Assembly: GCF_017908035.1 (NCBI RefSeq)
Contig: NZ_JAEQMU010000003.1
Span: 1-64,000 of the forward strand
Source: Sphingobacterium tabacisoli
GTDB taxonomy: Bacteria; Bacteroidota; Bacteroidia; Sphingobacteriales; Sphingobacteriaceae
Length of the DNA stretch: 64,000 nucleotides
Direction: 5' to 3'
The notes below the pieces were generated by a model. It did not search any database. It was not told where the DNA came from and was given only the letters and a program-made list of their open reading frames with translations. Both the position numbers and the translations under genes were made by a program. Below, in pieces: positions 41,995 to 52,400 of the stretch (the first letter of the stretch is position 1; every line of letters begins with the position of its first letter).

Positions 41995-43341
41995 CTAATC
42001 CAAAGATGCTATTGAGATTCCTTTTATTTTCCGATATAGATCCACCGCATATACATCCGTCATTCCGGATACAAAATCCAATACTGCACGAATTTTAGCA
42101 TACGCATCCTCTTTATCGGTATGAAATTGCGCTGGAATCATCGCGACAATCTTGCGATCAAACATCGTTTTATTCGTCTTTAGATAAGCTGGCACAAACT
42201 CCTCCAACAGGGCGTTCATCACCTTATAACCTGCAATTTCAATTTGTACAACAGCTGAAGCATTATAGATTTCCACCACAGATATCTTTTCAATTTTCTT
42301 CATTTGTGCTACAATCTCAGGAGAGAGTGCGTCAATCAGTGAACTTTCAAACGTGCCCGAAAGGAATTTATCTTGATTATTAGCAAAAACCTCGGCACAA
42401 CCGTTGATCAGTGTATTAATAGCTTTCGCGCGCAATAACTCCACACGGCTTCCCGTGTCATTCAATCCATCCAGTCGACTACGTAATTCTTCCCCCCCAC
42501 AAAGTGGCAATAGCAATTCTTCGACTTCTTTATAAGACAAAATCTTGAGATGATGAGCATCTTCCAGATCAATAATATTATAACAGATATCATCTGCCGC
42601 TTCGACAAGATATACTAGAGGATGTCTCAAATAACCCTGCGGATTTGTAGGGTCCTTCTTAAGTCCCAGTTCCGCAGCTATTTTTTCAAATGCCTGTTTT
42701 TCTCCTTCAAAGAAACCATACTTTTTACGGTGATGATTGCCCTTTACATGTCCATCTATAGCGGCACATGGATATTTCACAATAGACGCCAAAGTCGCAT
42801 ACGTCAATGCATAGCCTTTTTCATCCTTACCATTGAAAGCATGTGTGAGTATACGTAACGCATTCGCGTTACCCTCAAAATGAGTCAAATCAGCCCATTG
42901 CTTGGCAGAGACATGCTCCTGATACTTCTGTCCTACTCCCTGCGTAAAAAATGATGAAATTGCAGCTTCTCCAGAATGTCCAAAAGCCGGATTACCCAAG
43001 TCATGCGATAGACAGGCCGCAGATATAATATTACCTACCTCTTGCAAATAAGGGACCTCCTCATCAATATTAGGATGCTGTTTTTTCATTAGATTATAAA
43101 ACAGACGTCCCAAAGACCGTCCCACAGAAGCGACCTCCAAACTATGCGTCAACCTATTATGAACAAACACAGCACCAGGCAGTGGAAACACTTGCGTTTT
43201 ATTCTGCAACCGGCGGAATGGAGAAGAAAAAATCAAACGGTCATAATCCCGTTGAAACTCAGATCTTGCGTCAAATTGCTCATTTGGGACACGATCTTCA
43301 TAGCCCCATCTCTTTGCAGACAACAGTTGTTTCCAGTTCAT
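41995..43341 (-). CDS. dgt: dGTP triphosphohydrolase (dGTPase)
   Basis: This 448-residue HD-domain enzyme cleaves dGTP to deoxyguanosine and triphosphate, adjusting dNTP pools. Metal-binding residues lie in HNRLTHSLEVASVG and SHDLGNPAFGHSGE, with a later D in EAADDICYNIIDLEDAH. ATG 43341 (MNWKQLLSAKRWG) is preferred to an upstream in-frame start at 43413, because a promoter box TAAGTTTG lies at 43363-43370, inside that extension. Related dNTPases also defend against phages, but no defence genes adjoin it. It precedes topB. Confidence 0.92.
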   Translation of the reverse strand: MNWKQLLSAKRWGYEDRVPNEQFDARSEFQRDYDRLIFSSPFRRLQNKTQVFPLPGAVFVHNRLTHSLEVASVGRSLGRLFYNLMKKQHPNIDEEVPYLQEVGNIISAACLSHDLGNPAFGHSGEAAISSFFTQGVGQKYQEHVSAKQWADLTHFEGNANALRILTHAFNGKDEKGYALTYATLASIVKYPCAAIDGHVKGNHHRKKYGFFEGEKQAFEKIAAELGLKKDPTNPQGYLRHPLVYLVEAADDICYNIIDLEDAHHLKILSYKEVEELLLPLCGGEELRSRLDGLNDTGSRVELLRAKAINTLINGCAEVFANNQDKFLSGTFESSLIDALSPEIVAQMKKIEKISVVEIYNASAVVQIEIAGYKVMNALLEEFVPAYLKTNKTMFDRKIVAMIPAQFHTDKEDAYAKIRAVLDFVSGMTDVYAVDLYRKIKGISIASLD

Positions 43342-43362
43342 CAATATTTTGGATTTGCATGG

Positions 43363-43394
43363 CAAACTTATATAAAATGCTTTGCATTCACCAA
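43363..43394 (-). promoter_or_regulatory. dgt-topB promoter
   Basis: The minus strand has TTG (43392-43394), 21 nt, then TAAGTTTG (43363-43370). The start of transcription would be about 15 bases before ATG 43341. Confidence 0.6.
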
Positions 43395-43541
43395 CTCCAA
43401 CTGGAAAAATCACCGTACAACTTCCCCTCCCTCTTCCTAACAGTCTAAAGCAGAAACCTCTCCTAAGACAACCTATAGGAATACCTTTTTACTTCCGATC
43501 TAACTAAATATTTGCTATTTTTATAGAAATAATTTCGAATC

Positions 43542-44600
43542 ATGACAATCTATACACTTCCCGACACCAAAGCTTTTGAAAGTTGTTTAAATAACAAAAA
43601 CACGCATTTATTGACTTTAGCCAATCGTACGGGCATGCAGATTGCATTGAGTGATTACGGAGCTCGTCTAGTTAGTGCGCTGGTTCCTAACAAACAGGGT
43701 ACACTGGTAGACGTAGTCCTAGGTTTCAACAGTATTGACGCTTATGTCCATGCAAGAGAGCAATATCATGGAGCCACAATCGGACGTTTTGCCAACCGCA
43801 TCGCTGCTGGACATTTCCATCTCGGAGGCGACTCTTTCCCATTAGCACAGAACAACGCTGAAAACTCGTTGCATGGTGGCCCCGAGGGTTTTCACCGCAA
43901 AGTATGGGACAGACAGGTTAGTTTAAAAAAACAAGTCGATTTTTACTATGTATCTCCTGGTGGAGAGGAAGGTTTTCCAGGAACACTAAATACCTGCGTC
44001 AGCTATGAGCTTACCAATGAAAACGAGATAAAAATTCATTTTAGGGCCACTACCGATAAAACGACCGTAGTCAATCTCACCAACCACGCATATTTCAATC
44101 TGAACGGAGAAGGCAATGGCGACATCCTTAATCATTTCATTGAAATTCCCTCTACTCATTTTATTCCTATCGATGACAAACAGATTCCAACAGGCGAACT
44201 ACTACCTGTAGAAGACACAGCATTCGACTTCAGGGAAGCAAAGAAGATCGCACAAGGTATTAATACTCCAGTAGACCAGATACGCTATGCAACGGGTTAC
44301 GATCATGGATTCGTCAACGAATCCCCCATAAGCAGCCCTGCTGCGACAGCCTATTCCGAGGAAAGTGGAATACTCTTAGAAGTATTCACCGATCAGCCTA
44401 GTATCCACCTATACACCGGAAACTTTCTTGCTGATGACCAAGGTAAATCTGGAAATCGTTATCTCAAACATGGTGGTTTCTGTTTTGAGGCTCAACACTA
44501 TCCAGATAGTCCCAATCAACCACACTTCCCTACGGTCATTCTAAACCCTGGAGAAGAGTTAAAACAAACCATCATTTACAAATTCAGCATCAAGAAATAG
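43542..44600 (+). CDS. galM: Aldose 1-epimerase (mutarotase)
   Basis: This 352-residue enzyme interconverts alpha and beta anomers of galactose, glucose and similar sugars. The substrate pocket includes NRIAAGHFHLGG, ENSLHGGPEGFHRKVWD, VVNLTNHAYFNLNG and the catalytic Glu in CFEAQHYPDSPN. No signal peptide is seen, so it is probably cytoplasmic. The gene stands alone with no sugar transporter or kinase beside it, so the natural sugar is not known. Confidence 0.9.
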   Translation: MTIYTLPDTKAFESCLNNKNTHLLTLANRTGMQIALSDYGARLVSALVPNKQGTLVDVVLGFNSIDAYVHAREQYHGATIGRFANRIAAGHFHLGGDSFPLAQNNAENSLHGGPEGFHRKVWDRQVSLKKQVDFYYVSPGGEEGFPGTLNTCVSYELTNENEIKIHFRATTDKTTVVNLTNHAYFNLNGEGNGDILNHFIEIPSTHFIPIDDKQIPTGELLPVEDTAFDFREAKKIAQGINTPVDQIRYATGYDHGFVNESPISSPAATAYSEESGILLEVFTDQPSIHLYTGNFLADDQGKSGNRYLKHGGFCFEAQHYPDSPNQPHFPTVILNPGEELKQTIIYKFSIKK

Positions 44601-44644
44601 CTGTAATAAATTACTTACAAAGGCTGAACAAGTACATTTCAGAC

Positions 44645-44652
44645 TATATTTG
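44645..44652 (+). promoter_or_regulatory. -7 element of the TlpA-like gene
   Basis: TATATTTG, an exact TAnnTTTG, 18 bases before ATG 44671. It overlaps the alternative TTG start (44650), which is therefore unlikely. Confidence 0.5.
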
Positions 44653-44670
44653 AAAAAAAATTATAGACTG

Positions 44671-46164
44671 ATGAATAAAAAGATTTTTTCAATTGCCCTG
44701 CTAAGTGCAGGAATGGCGTTCTCATCTGTGCAGGCCCAGATGGCCAAGCAGAAAGACGTCAAGCTAGAAGACTTGATGAAACATTTAAACGAATTGTTTC
44801 AAAAAGGCGATGACGCTTCTAAAGTAGAGTTAGGAAAAGAAGCTTTAGCAATGTCTCAAAGCAAAAACGAAAGCTTTGTATCTATGGCGGCTAGAGTATA
44901 CGGCGCCCTAGAGCAAGATGATAAAGCTGAAGCAATCAACAAAACAATCTTAAAAAAATTCCCTAAAGGACTTCAAGCACGTTCCGAAGCTTACGAAAAA
45001 GTATTCGGCGACGAGAATGCTTCTGCAGAAGTCGTTGAAAAAGGATATACCGCATGGTTGAAACAATTCCCTGCAGCTTCATTTGATGAAAAAGACAGAG
45101 GTATCTATGATCAAGCAGCTGCTTCTTTAGCATCCCTTTATTTTAAAGCAAATAATGCGGCTAAAGCACAAAGCTATATCACCCTGCTTAAATCCAGCAC
45201 TAACTACGCCGCATACGCGAGCCGAGTTACAGCAGGCCTTATCAAAGACAATAATTACGATGCAGCCCTTCCTATTTTAGAAGAGATCTATGCAAGCTCA
45301 CTAGAAGCTTCTAAATCAAGCGATCCTAAAATCAAGAATAGCGGTGCAGGTAGAGCTTATGGTTCTATAGCCCCTTCTTATGCACAAGCCCTAGTTGAAA
45401 AAGGCAATGCAGAGAAAGCAGTAACAGTGATGGACGATTTTATAAAATCATCTCCATACGCAGCGAGCTCTCCGATCAATACCATTACATTGGCCAAAGC
45501 TTATGCAAAACAAGGAAAAGAGCTAGATGCTTTCCTTTCCCTAGAAAAATTTGTAGTCAAAAACGGTAAAAATGCAGACATCGTTAAAGAAATGCAACCG
45601 TTGTACAATAAGCTAAACAACAATAAAGCGAATTTTGACTTGTATTTTGCATTTATCGAAGCAAAAGCAAAAGAAGCTATGGTTTCTAAATACAAATCAG
45701 AAATGATAAAAAAAGAAGCTCCTCAGTTCACTTTGGTAAACAGAGATGGAAAAACAGTTTCTTTATCTGATTACAAAGGAAAAGTTGTTGTTCTAGACTT
45801 TTGGGCGACTTGGTGCGGACCTTGTGTAATGTCTTTCCCTGGCATGCAGGCTGCTGTCAACAAATACAAAAGCGACAAAGATGTTGAGTTCTTATTTATT
45901 GACACTTGGCAGCGTGAAGAAAACTATAAAGACTTGGTAAACGAGTTCATGACCAAAAACAACTACACCTTCCACGTAGTGTTTGATGAAATGAAAGATC
46001 GTACCAAAGCGACTACTACAGCATATGGCGTATCTGGTATTCCACACAAAGTAGTGATTGATAAAGAAGGATTTATCCGTTTTGAATCTTCTGGCGGTTC
46101 TGCCGATGTTGACAAAGTAGTCAACGAGATGGAGACAAAAATCGAATTGGCACGAAAAGGCTAA
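44671..46164 (+). CDS. Exported TlpA-family thioredoxin-like protein with long helical N-terminal domain
   Basis: This 497-residue protein has a signal peptide (MNKKIFSIALLSAGMAFSS, cut after VQAQ), then about 320 residues of TPR-like helices rich in Ala, Lys and Ser. A C-terminal thioredoxin fold (about 350-495) follows, with KEAPQFTLVNRDGK, the active site W381-C382-G-P-C385, and a cis-Pro in VSGIPHKVVID. It probably works in the periplasm as a disulfide reductase or isomerase with the helical part as a docking module. ATG 44671 lies just after a TAnnTTTG box. No partner membrane reductase is adjacent. Confidence 0.88.
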   Translation: MNKKIFSIALLSAGMAFSSVQAQMAKQKDVKLEDLMKHLNELFQKGDDASKVELGKEALAMSQSKNESFVSMAARVYGALEQDDKAEAINKTILKKFPKGLQARSEAYEKVFGDENASAEVVEKGYTAWLKQFPAASFDEKDRGIYDQAAASLASLYFKANNAAKAQSYITLLKSSTNYAAYASRVTAGLIKDNNYDAALPILEEIYASSLEASKSSDPKIKNSGAGRAYGSIAPSYAQALVEKGNAEKAVTVMDDFIKSSPYAASSPINTITLAKAYAKQGKELDAFLSLEKFVVKNGKNADIVKEMQPLYNKLNNNKANFDLYFAFIEAKAKEAMVSKYKSEMIKKEAPQFTLVNRDGKTVSLSDYKGKVVVLDFWATWCGPCVMSFPGMQAAVNKYKSDKDVEFLFIDTWQREENYKDLVNEFMTKNNYTFHVVFDEMKDRTKATTTAYGVSGIPHKVVIDKEGFIRFESSGGSADVDKVVNEMETKIELARKG

Positions 46165-46166
46165 AA

Positions 46167-46199
46167 AAAATGGGACTCAGATTTGAGTCCCATTTTTCT
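46167..46199. terminator. Bidirectional terminator
   Basis: A 13-bp stem, AAAATGGGACTCA (46167-46179) with TGAGTCCCATTTT (46184-46196), a 4-nt loop and T/A runs on both sides. It lies between the convergent TlpA-like and PepSY-like genes. Confidence 0.87.
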
Positions 46200-46203
46200 T
46201 TGA

Positions 46204-46656
46204 TTAAGGATCGATTCGAATAAACTTGCCAGTAGAATCGAACTCCAGGTCCAACGCATTGGTCAACTCCACATCAAATCCATGTTTTTCTTTATCGATA
46301 CTATTGATACCATCTTTAGGATAGTTTTCTTTCACATAGCCTACGATAGGTGCCAACACGAATGAAGTAGGTATAGCTACCGTATTATCCAGTGCTTCCA
46401 CCTCTGTCCAGTTCCCATTTTTATCGAATTTCACTTCTATTCGATTATTCAACAGCACCTGATACTCCGTCCCAGACAACGGCTCCTTTTCCCGAGTCAC
46501 AGAAAGTATCTTTGCCTCTTTAAAATGATCATTTAAAAATGTATTTGCAGCTGTAGGCAGATTATCCACCTCAATAGTTTCCTCTTTATCACACGATACC
46601 ACAGCAAATGCAACCGCCATTAAAAGCGTCAATTTCAATATTAACTTTTTCATCAT
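46204..46656 (-). CDS. PepSY-like lipoprotein, second paralogue
   Basis: This 150-residue protein has a lipoprotein signal (MMKKLILKLTLLMAVAFAV then VSC; lipidated C22) and two PepSY-like repeats. Each repeat ends in a strand pair of the type VKFDKNGNWTEVE or LEFDSTGKFIRID. It shares the same layout and endings with the 147-residue neighbour at 46691, so the pair arose by duplication. PepSY-like (BLIP-like fold) proteins are small periplasmic proteins of unclear role, often near two-component systems. It is the fourth gene of a regulator-kinase-PepSY-PepSY unit. Confidence 0.82.
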   Translation of the reverse strand: MMKKLILKLTLLMAVAFAVVSCDKEETIEVDNLPTAANTFLNDHFKEAKILSVTREKEPLSGTEYQVLLNNRIEVKFDKNGNWTEVEALDNTVAIPTSFVLAPIVGYVKENYPKDGINSIDKEKHGFDVELTNALDLEFDSTGKFIRIDP

Positions 46657-46690
46657 ATTTTTATATTACAGATTACCCGTCTACTGGGCA

Positions 46691-47134
46691 TTAATCATCA
46701 ATACGGACAAATTGTCCCTTCTTATTAAACTCAAGATCTACACCATTCGTTAGTTCAACTTCGTACTTACGGGATTTACGGGAGATCTGAACGATTTCAT
46801 TGTTCGGAAAACTCTTTTTCACATATTCTAAAATAGACGCAGGTACTATTTTCAAAGGAACCGCCTTTAGTTCAGCATCCACCTCTGTCCATTCTCCTTT
46901 AGAATCGAATTCCAACTTCACACCGTCTTTCAATTTTACTTCATAACTTTTACCTGCCAGAAATTCACTCTCCTCTTTCACCAAGTTCACTTGATCTGCC
47001 GCATAATAAGTCGTCACAAAGACTTGCGCCTTTTTTGGTAATTGCGTAAATGTGATTATTTTTTCTTGCGCTACAGCAACAACTGCCATCACTAATAGTG
47101 TTACAGTCATAAAGGATTTCATCATTGTTTTCAT
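46691..47134 (-). CDS. PepSY-like periplasmic protein, first paralogue
   Basis: This 147-residue protein has a cleavable signal (MKTMMKSFMTVTLLVMAVVA, then VAQ) and no lipobox Cys, unlike its paralogue. Two PepSY-like repeats follow (KLEFDSKGEWTEVDAEL and DLEFNKKGQFVRIDD). It lies 86 bases after the histidine kinase gene, so it may be a target or an accessory of that system. The same family in other Bacteroidota is often up-regulated by the neighbouring two-component system; this is from general recollection and unproven here. Confidence 0.8.
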   Translation of the reverse strand: MKTMMKSFMTVTLLVMAVVAVAQEKIITFTQLPKKAQVFVTTYYAADQVNLVKEESEFLAGKSYEVKLKDGVKLEFDSKGEWTEVDAELKAVPLKIVPASILEYVKKSFPNNEIVQISRKSRKYEVELTNGVDLEFNKKGQFVRIDD

Positions 47135-47220
47135 CTTCTTATTTTTTTATTTGATTTATAACTCAAAGTTCGATTCCAATTTGGGAAACAATTGGGAATT
47201 GGAAGATGTTTTGAAAAAAA

Positions 47221-48513
47221 TCACGAAACTTTTTCAAGGACAAAGCAATGTTTCCCCGATTCGTACCTATAGTGCAGCTTAATCTGATGCTGTCGCTCCA
47301 GGATCGACCTTACAATAGATAGTCCCAATCCATTGGAATGATTGTCCTGACTTCCTTTGTAAAATCGCTCAAAGATATAATCTGGGTTGAGTGCTCCAGA
47401 GTCGCTATCGTTTGCTATTTCGATTTCATGTTCACGTATCGTCACCAGCACATCCCCGCCCGCAATATTATATTTAATGGCATTGCGTAGCAGGTTTGAT
47501 AATAGTATATGCGCTAGATCCCTATTAAAATTAACATAAAACTCCCTTACCTCTTCCTGAACTACAAATTTCACTTCCTTAAAGGAAGCAATATCCTCCA
47601 GATCCTCCACCAAAGATTTGATTACAGGAATAAAATCCACCAAATCACTAGCCACGTATTGGTTATTATCAATTCGCGACAACATAAGCAATGATCGGTT
47701 CAAACCTACCATCCTATGCAATGCTCCCTTCGCTTCCGACAACTGCACCAATTGCGATTCCGTCAGCGTAGCATCATCCATCAAGAGTTCCAGTTTATTG
47801 ATTGTTATGGCCAGAGGAGTTTGCAATTCGTGCGAGGCATTTTCTAAAAAGCGCTTTTGAGCTTCAAAAACCGCCTCATTGCGGTCAATCATATGCTTGA
47901 CCTCTTTATTTAGTTCCTCAAACTCTTTTACCTTTGTAGGCACCGTCTCAAAACTCGAAGTATCTCCAAATCTATAACGGCTTAAATTATCCAAAGTCTG
48001 TCTAAAAGGCTTCCAGGCCCGACTCAGGACCAGATGATTAATAAGAAGAATACTCAGTATAATCACGACGTACAATACGGCCAGCGAGATTGCTAAATTA
48101 ATCAGGTAATCATCCTCCTCTACCGTCGAAGTCCGTATCTCCAGCGAATAAGGCTTGCCCTCCTTACTGTAGAAGCCCGTCCGTAGTACCCGATAAGGCT
48201 CGTCCTCATCGTCATAAGGCATATAGATAAATTCCTTCGAAAACCGATTCTTATCCAGATCCTCCGCAGCATGTTCTACAGGTAGAATGCGAAATTGATT
48301 GATTCCAAATTCTGTTGTATTTTCTAAAATTTCGGGACTATTATAAGCCTCCCTGATAATTTCAATTTTTTGATTCTTCAGCCCATCATCGATATTATCA
48401 TACACTTCATCCATTAATATGGCATAGAAGAGCAATGCCCATACCGCCATCACAATGAGTATGGTAATGACAATAAATCGATTGGTATAGTATTTTACAG
48501 AAACTACTGCCAT
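47221..48513 (-). CDS. Membrane sensor histidine kinase of an OmpR-type two-component system
   Basis: This 430-residue kinase has an N-terminal helix (about 10-32, VITILIVMAVWALLFYAI), a periplasmic part (about 35-140), and a second helix (about 141-165, AISLAVLYVVIILSILLI). A HAMP-like linker follows, then the phosphoacceptor His in ENASHELQTPLAI and the ATPase domain (NLLRNAIKYN, SNGLGLSIV). ATG 48513 shares one base with the stop of the regulator gene (TGATG), so translation is coupled; the in-frame GTG one codon earlier is less likely. Sensor input unknown. Confidence 0.9.
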   Translation of the reverse strand: MAVVSVKYYTNRFIVITILIVMAVWALLFYAILMDEVYDNIDDGLKNQKIEIIREAYNSPEILENTTEFGINQFRILPVEHAAEDLDKNRFSKEFIYMPYDDEDEPYRVLRTGFYSKEGKPYSLEIRTSTVEEDDYLINLAISLAVLYVVIILSILLINHLVLSRAWKPFRQTLDNLSRYRFGDTSSFETVPTKVKEFEELNKEVKHMIDRNEAVFEAQKRFLENASHELQTPLAITINKLELLMDDATLTESQLVQLSEAKGALHRMVGLNRSLLMLSRIDNNQYVASDLVDFIPVIKSLVEDLEDIASFKEVKFVVQEEVREFYVNFNRDLAHILLSNLLRNAIKYNIAGGDVLVTIREHEIEIANDSDSGALNPDYIFERFYKGSQDNHSNGLGLSIVRSILERQHQIKLHYRYESGKHCFVLEKVS

Positions 48514-49184
48514 CACACTAATTTATAACCTACACCGTACACCGCTTGTATATCCAATGTTGCTTTGGCATCTTTAAGTTTCTTACGTAGGTTCTTAATT
48601 TGAGAATAAATAAAATCAAGATTATCCGCTTGGTCTGCATGATCTCCCCATACCGTTTCCGCCAGCGTTGTTTTTTCCAACAGCTTATTGGGCCTTAACA
48701 AAAAATAATAAAGCACATCAAACTCCTTACGATTGAGTTGTAATTCCTCCCCATCTACCTTGACGACACGATTATCCATATCCAGCGATACATTTTGATA
48801 CTGAATAACGGTATCCCCATGCTGCGCATTCCGACGTACAATAGATTTGATCCGAGCCAAAAGCTCCGCAAAGTGAAAAGGCTTCGCCAGATAATCGTCT
48901 GCACCGATCTCCAATCCCAACACCTTATCATCGACAGAGTCTTTCGCCGACAGTATCAGTACGGATTGATTTACATTCTTCTCTTTCAACAACCGCAACA
49001 AATCCAATCCATTCCCGCCAGGCAGCATGATATCCAACAGCACAATATCGTATGGATAATTCAATATTTTATCCATACCCTGCTCGTAGTTATCGGCACT
49101 TTCAACAAGAAAATGCTCCCGTTCTAGAAAATCCTGAATACTCCGAAGTAATTCTACTTCGTCTTCAATTATAAGTACTTTCAT
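48513..49184 (-). CDS. OmpR/PhoB-family response regulator
   Basis: This 223-residue regulator has a receiver with E7/D8, phospho-acceptor D51 (LLDIMLPGGNG) and Lys in YLAKPFHF. It also has a C-terminal winged helix (about 125-222, LQLNRKEFDVLYYFLLRPNKLL, then VWGD and SQIKNLRKKL). It starts the four-gene minus-strand unit with the kinase and both PepSY-like genes. The 230-base gap to tamB is divergent and probably holds both promoters. The signal is unknown; related CusR/QseB-like regulators answer to metals or envelope stress. Confidence 0.92.
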   Translation of the reverse strand: MKVLIIEDEVELLRSIQDFLEREHFLVESADNYEQGMDKILNYPYDIVLLDIMLPGGNGLDLLRLLKEKNVNQSVLILSAKDSVDDKVLGLEIGADDYLAKPFHFAELLARIKSIVRRNAQHGDTVIQYQNVSLDMDNRVVKVDGEELQLNRKEFDVLYYFLLRPNKLLEKTTLAETVWGDHADQADNLDFIYSQIKNLRKKLKDAKATLDIQAVYGVGYKLV

Positions 49185-49414
49185 ATCCCTATTAAAGATA
49201 ACTATATTTTTTGCTCCTCAAACCTCTATTGATAAATCGGCCTCTAAGCCCCGCTGACAATACAATAATGGCACCACAATTTGGAAACATTTAGGAATTC
49301 TCAACAGCAGTTCCTCTTTTATCGAGTTTCGACCATAAAAATTACATTTTAGTAAACATTTACCTTATTTTTACGTTATTATTAGAGGCTAGGTAATTAA
49401 TACACATCATTGGT

Positions 49415-52400
49415 TTGAATAAATTTACACGCGTTTTACTACGCATTTTTTTATGGATTTTTGGCTCCGTAATCGCCTTAGTCCTATTGGTTATATTCTT
49501 AATTCGTCTACCATCCGTTCAGAATTACATCGCGGGCAAGGTAGCGCATTACCTAGAAACCAAAATAGGCACACCGGTGAACATTGGTTATGTCAACATT
49601 ACTTTTCCTAAAAAACTAGTCCTGGAAAACATTTATTTTGAAGACCAAAGTCAGGATACCCTCCTTTCCGGAGAGAAATTAATGGTAGACATCAATATGT
49701 TAAAAATATTGAAAAACACTATTGAGATCCAAGAAATAGATCTGGAAGGGATTACCGCCAAGATTACACGTTCGGCGCCAGATGGTAGTTTTAACTTTGA
49801 CTATATACTCAAAGCATTCACTTCCGAAAAAGAAAGCCCCCCTACAGCACCTGATACCGCCTCAGCCCTCTTGTTCAATATTGACAAGGTAAACTTCGAC
49901 CGTATACGATTTGCTTACAAAGACGATATGATCGGTACCTCAGCAGACATTTGGCTAAATCATTTTGACACCCGTATCAAAACATTTGATCTGAAAGACA
50001 ACATGACATTCGACATGCCAAAGATCAACTTAGAGGGACTCACCGCCTACGTCAAGCAATGGGCACCTAGCACAGAAAGCACAAAACCTAAGCCCGAAGA
50101 TTTTGGCATCACCGACAGCAGTACCAATAGTACAGCCCTACTTCCTAATATCGGCACCGAATTCATCAAGTTGAAAGACATTTTTGTGCGGTATCAAGAC
50201 GTTTCCGCTGCGATGGATACCAAGTTTGATGTTAAGAACCTATCCGCCAATGTGGACGTAATCGACCTGAATAAAGAAGTGGTACGTCTCCGCGAACTGA
50301 TACTAGACCAATCAGACTCTTATGTCACCTTTGGAAAAACGCCAAAAAAGACAAGTACCACCTCCGATAGCAGTACCGTAAACTGGGTCGTATCGACCGA
50401 TAAAGTTGTCATTGACAAAACAAATTTTGCATTCCGGGACGACAACCAAGCTCGAATGAAGGGTTTTGACTATTTCAACATCAAAATAAAAGATTTAGCG
50501 GGTGCATTGGATCAGCTTCATTATTCGGCAGATTCGATAAGTGGTTCATTACTGAACCTAACAGCAAAAGACCATTCTGGTTTTTACCTCAAGAAGTTGA
50601 AAGCAGACTTCACTTACACCAATACCGGTGCGACCATAGAGAATCTACTTGCAGAGACTCCGAACACCATTATACGGGATTATTTTAAGATTACTTACCC
50701 TTCGCTCGATGCCGTAGCTAAGAACCCAGGACTTTTATCTATCGACGCCAAAGTCAAAAAAACGCAGATCGATATGTCCGACATCCGCTTCTTTGTCCCA
50801 GACCTCGAGCAAATGGATGTTATGAAGCCACTCTTGACCAAACGCTTCTTTCTCGATGGACATGTAGTCGGCAAGCTCAATGATCTTCATATTCCTTCGC
50901 TCAACTTCCGCACGCTCGACAACACCAGTATTATTGCGAGCGCAGATATCAAAGGCCTGCCCGATACGGACAAGCTTTTTGTAAACCTCAATCTTAAGAA
51001 ACTAACAACAAGCAAAAAAGATTTGGACAGACTTATTGCAAAGTCTATGCTTCCTAAAGACATGGCTTTTCAGTTCCCGAATTCTATATCTTTATCCGGT
51101 TCGTTCAAAGGCGGCATGAAAGGTTTTGACACCAACATGAGCTTACTCACCGAAAAAGGAAATGCGACCGTCAATGGTTACCTCAACATGGCAGGAAGAG
51201 ACACCACCTACGATGCGACCTTGTCCATTTCTGATTTCAACATTGGACATATACTCGACCAAGATTCTACATTGGGAATAGTATCCATAGATGCACAAGT
51301 AAAAGGTCAGGGCCTCAACCCCAAGACAATGCGTGCATCGATGAACGGAACAGTCAATCGCTTAGATGCCATGGGCTATCAATACCATGACATATTACTC
51401 GATTTAACCGCGCAAAATGGAGATATCGCTGGCAATATCAATTCCATTGACCCCAATGTGAAATTTAATCTGGATATGGCGGCAGATATGCGCGGCGCCT
51501 ATCCCGCGGTAAAAGCCGAATTGATGATCGACTCCGTCAATCTCAAAAACCTAAAGCTAATGAAGGATGACTTCCGTTATCATGGCAAGGTAAACCTAGA
51601 TTTAACGACAGCTGATATCAACCACTTAAACGGAGATTTAATTGTCTCCCATTCTTCTATTGCCTATAATGACTCTCGCTATGCGCTAGATACCATATCG
51701 GTGACCGCTCTTGCCGATACCAACCGAAACGCATTAGTCCTCAAGTCCGAATTTCTAAATGCTCACTTGGTTGGAAAATACAAACTGACCGAGCTAGCGG
51801 CCTCGCTACAGGATGTTGCAAGAATATACTACAATCCAAAAAACGAGCCTCCTACTCCTTTGAAGTATGAGAATCAGAATTTCGAATTTTCAGCTACATT
51901 GAATAACTCAAGATTCCTAAGAGACTTTTTACCTGGTCTCGAAAGAATGGATGACATTTCTCTCGATGGTACCTTCAATAGCCAACAAAAGAGTATAATG
52001 GCTAAGTTGATAGCCCCTACCCTCATATACGATGGTATTGAAGTCAAAGACGTGGGCTTAGACATCATCACGGTAGATAGTACGATGTACTACTCTACAT
52101 TAATAAACAAAATCAAAGTTAATAATATCGAATTGAACAATACCGTCCTCAGTGGTAAAATCATTGAGAACAATTTGGATTTCGGACTCTGGATAAAAGA
52201 TAAAGCACAAAAAGACCGTTACCACCTTGGCGCAAAAATGAGTGTAGATGAGAGTAATTATATGCTTAGTCTATTCGAAGATGGCCTCATGCTAAATTAC
52301 GACAAGTGGAATATCAACCCAAGCAATCAGCTTAGCTTTGGTAAAGACGGTATCCGTGCCCAAGATTTTAAACTCAGCTATAAAGGACAAGATTTCAGCA

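Noticed and set aside
41995..43341. dGTPase as part of an anti-phage island
   Set aside because: It has the standard Dgt motifs and shares an operon-like layout with topB; no defence genes are nearby.
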